Positions 61,911 to 64,000 of a stretch of DNA of 64,000 bases are shown one piece after another (the first letter of the stretch is position 1; every line of letters begins with the position of its first letter). The notes beneath the pieces are model-generated. The model had not been told where the DNA came from, did not search any database, and worked only from the letters and a program-made list of their open reading frames with translations. The position numbers were made by a program, and so were the translations under genes. Source of the stretch: Mycolicibacterium cosmeticum (GTDB taxonomy: Bacteria > Actinomycetota > Actinomycetes > Mycobacteriales > Mycobacteriaceae); the NCBI RefSeq assembly GCF_000613185.1, contig NZ_CCBB010000001.1:2604001-2668000 (forward strand). The letters run 5' to 3'.

Positions 61911-64000
61911 CCGGGCTCAGTTCGGCCCGGATCAGCCGGGAACTGTTCGCCACCACGGCGACCGAGGACGCGTTGTGCAGCACCGCGGCCAGCACGGGCG
62001 ACAAGGCGCCGCCCGCACCGATGGCCAGGCCGATCGCGTTGACGGCGATGGACATCGCGTAGTTCTGCCTGATCACGGTCACCGCGGCGGCACCCAGCGA
62101 GCGCACGTCCAGTAGCCGGCGCAGGTCATCGCTGGCCAGGGCGACGTCCGCGGTTTCGACGGCGACGTCCGTGCCCCCGAGACCCATCGCCACGCCGATA
62201 TCGGCGGCCGCCAGCGCGGGCGCGTCGTTGACGCCGTCGCCGACCATGGCCACCACATGGCCCGTCGCACGCAATTCGCGCACCACCTCCAGCTTGTCCT
62301 CGGGCAGCACCTCGGCCCGCCACTCGGTGATGCCGAGCTCCTCGGCGACGGCCCGCGCCGTCTCCGGATGATCACCGGTGAGCATCACGATCCGGCGAAC
62401 ACCCGCGGCGCGCAGCGCCGCCAGCACCTCGAGCGCCTCGGGACGCACCTCGTCGCGCAGGCTGATCAATCCGACCAGCGCACCGTCCACGGCCAGCAGC
62501 AGCGGCGTCTCGGCCTGCCGCTGCAGCCGCGTCACCCATTCGGTCGCCTTCTTGGTGACCCGCACCTTCTCCTGCCGGAGCAGCGCCGGGCTGCCCAGTA
62601 GCAAGGTCCGCCCGTCGGCGCGGGTCCGCATGCCCAGGCCGACCAACACCTCACATTCCTCGTGCGGTGGGATGACGATGTGGCGTTCCTCGGTCGAGCG
62701 GATGACCGCCTGAGCGAGCGGATGCCTGGCGTGGATCTCCGAACTGGCCGCGTAGGCGAGTACCTCGTCGGGCTGCCAATCCTTTTTGAAGGCAATGATA
62801 TTGGTGACCACGGGCCGGCCCACGGTCAAGGTTCCGGTCTTGTCGAACACCACCGCGTCGACCTGGCCGGCCTGCTCCAGATGCGAGCCGCCCTTGACCA
62901 GGATGCCGCGCCGGGCACCATTGCCGATGGCGGCGCTGATGGCCGTCGGGGTGGCCAGTCCCACGGCGCAGGGGCACGCCACCAGCAGCATGGTCATGGC
63001 TCGGCGGACATCACGGCTGAGCAACAGGGTCACGCCGGCCAACAGAAACGAGGCCGGGACGAACCGTCTGGAAAAGTTCTCCCCGACGGTCTGGATGGGC
63101 GCCCGGTCGTGCTGCGCCTCCTCGACCCGCGTGATGATCCGGCCGATCGCGGTCTGCGATCCCACCGCGGCGGCACGCACCACGATCCGCCCCTGCATCA
63201 CGACGGATCCGGCGTGCACCGGTTCGCCGGTGCGTTTGGCGACCGGTAGCGTCTCGCCGGTGATCGCCGACTGGTCGATCACCGCGTCGCCGTCGACGAT
63301 GTCACCGTCGACCGGCACCGCGACCCGCTCGTGCACGACGACCTCGTCACCGACGGCGAGGGTGTCGATGGCGACCTGCACCTCGGTGCCGTCGGTCAGC
63401 CGGATCCACGCGGTGTCCTGGTTTCCGGTGAGCAGATCGGCGATCGCGCGCCGGGTCCGGCGCAGGGTCAGATCCTGAAGGTACTCACCGATATTCAGCA
63501 ACCACAGCACCGTCAGCGCCACCACGTTCTCTCGCAGCACCAAGCTCGCGACGGTGGCCGCCGACACCAGCACGTCGGTGCCCATGGAGCGGCCGCGCCG
63601 CAGGGCACGCAGCGCCCCGCGCAGAAATGGATAGCCGGTGAAGATGGTGACCGCGGTGGCGAACAGCCTGGTGGTCGGACCGAGGATCGGTGGCCGCGCC
63701 AGCACATATCGCCGGATCCCCAACACCCCGAGGGCCGCCCCACCCAGGCCCATCCGCATGATGTCGCCGCTGCGCACATCGGCGGAATGCGGAGCTCGGG
63801 TCGACAGCTCGGACTTCGGCATGGCCAGCGCCTCGGTGACCGCCGCCAGCAGCGTGCCGACATCGGCACGGGCCGGCGAATACCAGATGACCACCGCACC
63901 GGTCCGCGGATAGGCGTGCACCGCACGCACCCCCGGCACGCGCAGCACGGTGTCCTCGATCAGCACCGCCCGCGGCGTCTCGTTGCGGAAGCCGTCGGCT
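61873..64000 (-). CDS. ctpC: CtpC-like metal-transporting P1B-type ATPase (5' end beyond the window)
   Basis: At least 708 residues are visible; the reading frame stays open to base 64000, so the start lies outside. The sequence closely follows M. tuberculosis CtpC (Rv3270), linked to Mn/Zn handling. It has an HMA-like N-terminal fold without a CxxC (RVPGVRAVHAYPRTG), the membrane motif CPCAVGLATP, the phosphorylation site DKTGTLTVGRP, and the hinge MVGDGVNDAP. The actuator TGE is in SAITGETLPVA. It would export transition metal, probably Mn2+. Its 3' end overlaps the MBL gene. Confidence 0.9.
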   Translation of the reverse strand, partial: ADGFRNETPRAVLIEDTVLRVPGVRAVHAYPRTGAVVIWYSPARADVGTLLAAVTEALAMPKSELSTRAPHSADVRSGDIMRMGLGGAALGVLGIRRYVLARPPILGPTTRLFATAVTIFTGYPFLRGALRALRRGRSMGTDVLVSAATVASLVLRENVVALTVLWLLNIGEYLQDLTLRRTRRAIADLLTGNQDTAWIRLTDGTEVQVAIDTLAVGDEVVVHERVAVPVDGDIVDGDAVIDQSAITGETLPVAKRTGEPVHAGSVVMQGRIVVRAAAVGSQTAIGRIITRVEEAQHDRAPIQTVGENFSRRFVPASFLLAGVTLLLSRDVRRAMTMLLVACPCAVGLATPTAISAAIGNGARRGILVKGGSHLEQAGQVDAVVFDKTGTLTVGRPVVTNIIAFKKDWQPDEVLAYAASSEIHARHPLAQAVIRSTEERHIVIPPHEECEVLVGLGMRTRADGRTLLLGSPALLRQEKVRVTKKATEWVTRLQRQAETPLLLAVDGALVGLISLRDEVRPEALEVLAALRAAGVRRIVMLTGDHPETARAVAEELGITEWRAEVLPEDKLEVVRELRATGHVVAMVGDGVNDAPALAAADIGVAMGLGGTDVAVETADVALASDDLRRLLDVRSLGAAAVTVIRQNYAMSIAVNAIGLAIGAGGALSPVLAAVLHNASSVAVVANSSRLIRAELSPVRSAPGPASRRP

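Overview
The window is high-GC DNA from a mycobacterium, most likely a rapid grower of the Mycolicibacterium type. The cell-wall cluster is diagnostic: bpa, the galactan-precursor export ABC transporter (Wzt- and Wzm-like), glfT1, gtrA, dprE1, dprE2, aftA, embC, embA and embB. Most genes run in the order I recall for the Mycobacterium tuberculosis Rv3752c-Rv3795 region, with blocks missing (lpqH and its neighbours) and blocks added. Many genes overlap by GTGA or ATGA, and several starts look leaderless: a TANNNT -10 box lies 6-8 nt before the RTG codon.

Layout. 0.2-3.7 kb: two exported alpha/beta-hydrolase-type proteins and an RDD membrane protein, closed by a perfect terminator hairpin. 3.7-5.3 kb: a small insertion in the 3' end of tRNA-Ser(CGA). 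It carries a VapBC45-like toxin-antitoxin pair and leaves a displaced 22-nt tRNA 3' end on the far side. 5.3-12 kb: tadA and its partner gene, tyrA, a glycolipid-binding-fold gene, a proXVWZ osmoprotectant importer and a LapA-like membrane protein. 12-19 kb: metabolic enzymes (APH-type kinase, histidine phosphatase, SDR, alkyl sulfatase), two tandem 6PGDH-fold reductases divergent from an HxlR regulator with a clear operator, a YfcE-like phosphoesterase, and tRNA-Arg(ACG) and tRNA-Ser(GCT). 19-31 kb: hisC2/pat, a GXWXG protein, a lipoprotein, echA21, a DUF4185 protein, kup, an overlooked 58-aa zinc-ribbon gene, MarR/VOC genes with paired operators, an exported protein, tRNA-Ser(TGA), and divergent marR/quinone oxidoreductase genes. 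31-36 kb: a GT-C-like membrane protein, bpa and the galactan export genes. 36-40 kb: accessory genes.

40.4-59.5 kb is the arabinan region. DprE1/DprE2 make decaprenyl-phosphoryl-arabinose, GtrA probably helps to move or organise it, AftA primes arabinan on galactan, and EmbC, EmbA and EmbB extend it in lipoarabinomannan or arabinogalactan. Here embC and embA are separated by about 4.8 kb holding a DUF7159-type gene, a Tat-exported GMC oxidoreductase and an AlkB alkane hydroxylase, whereas I know them as adjacent in other mycobacteria. DprE1 has alanine where M. tuberculosis has Cys387, the benzothiazinone target. 59.6-64 kb: an ankyrin protein, an MBL hydrolase and a CtpC-like metal P-type ATPase that runs off the end of the window.

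All functional assignments rest on reading motifs and on recalled family members. No database search was run.
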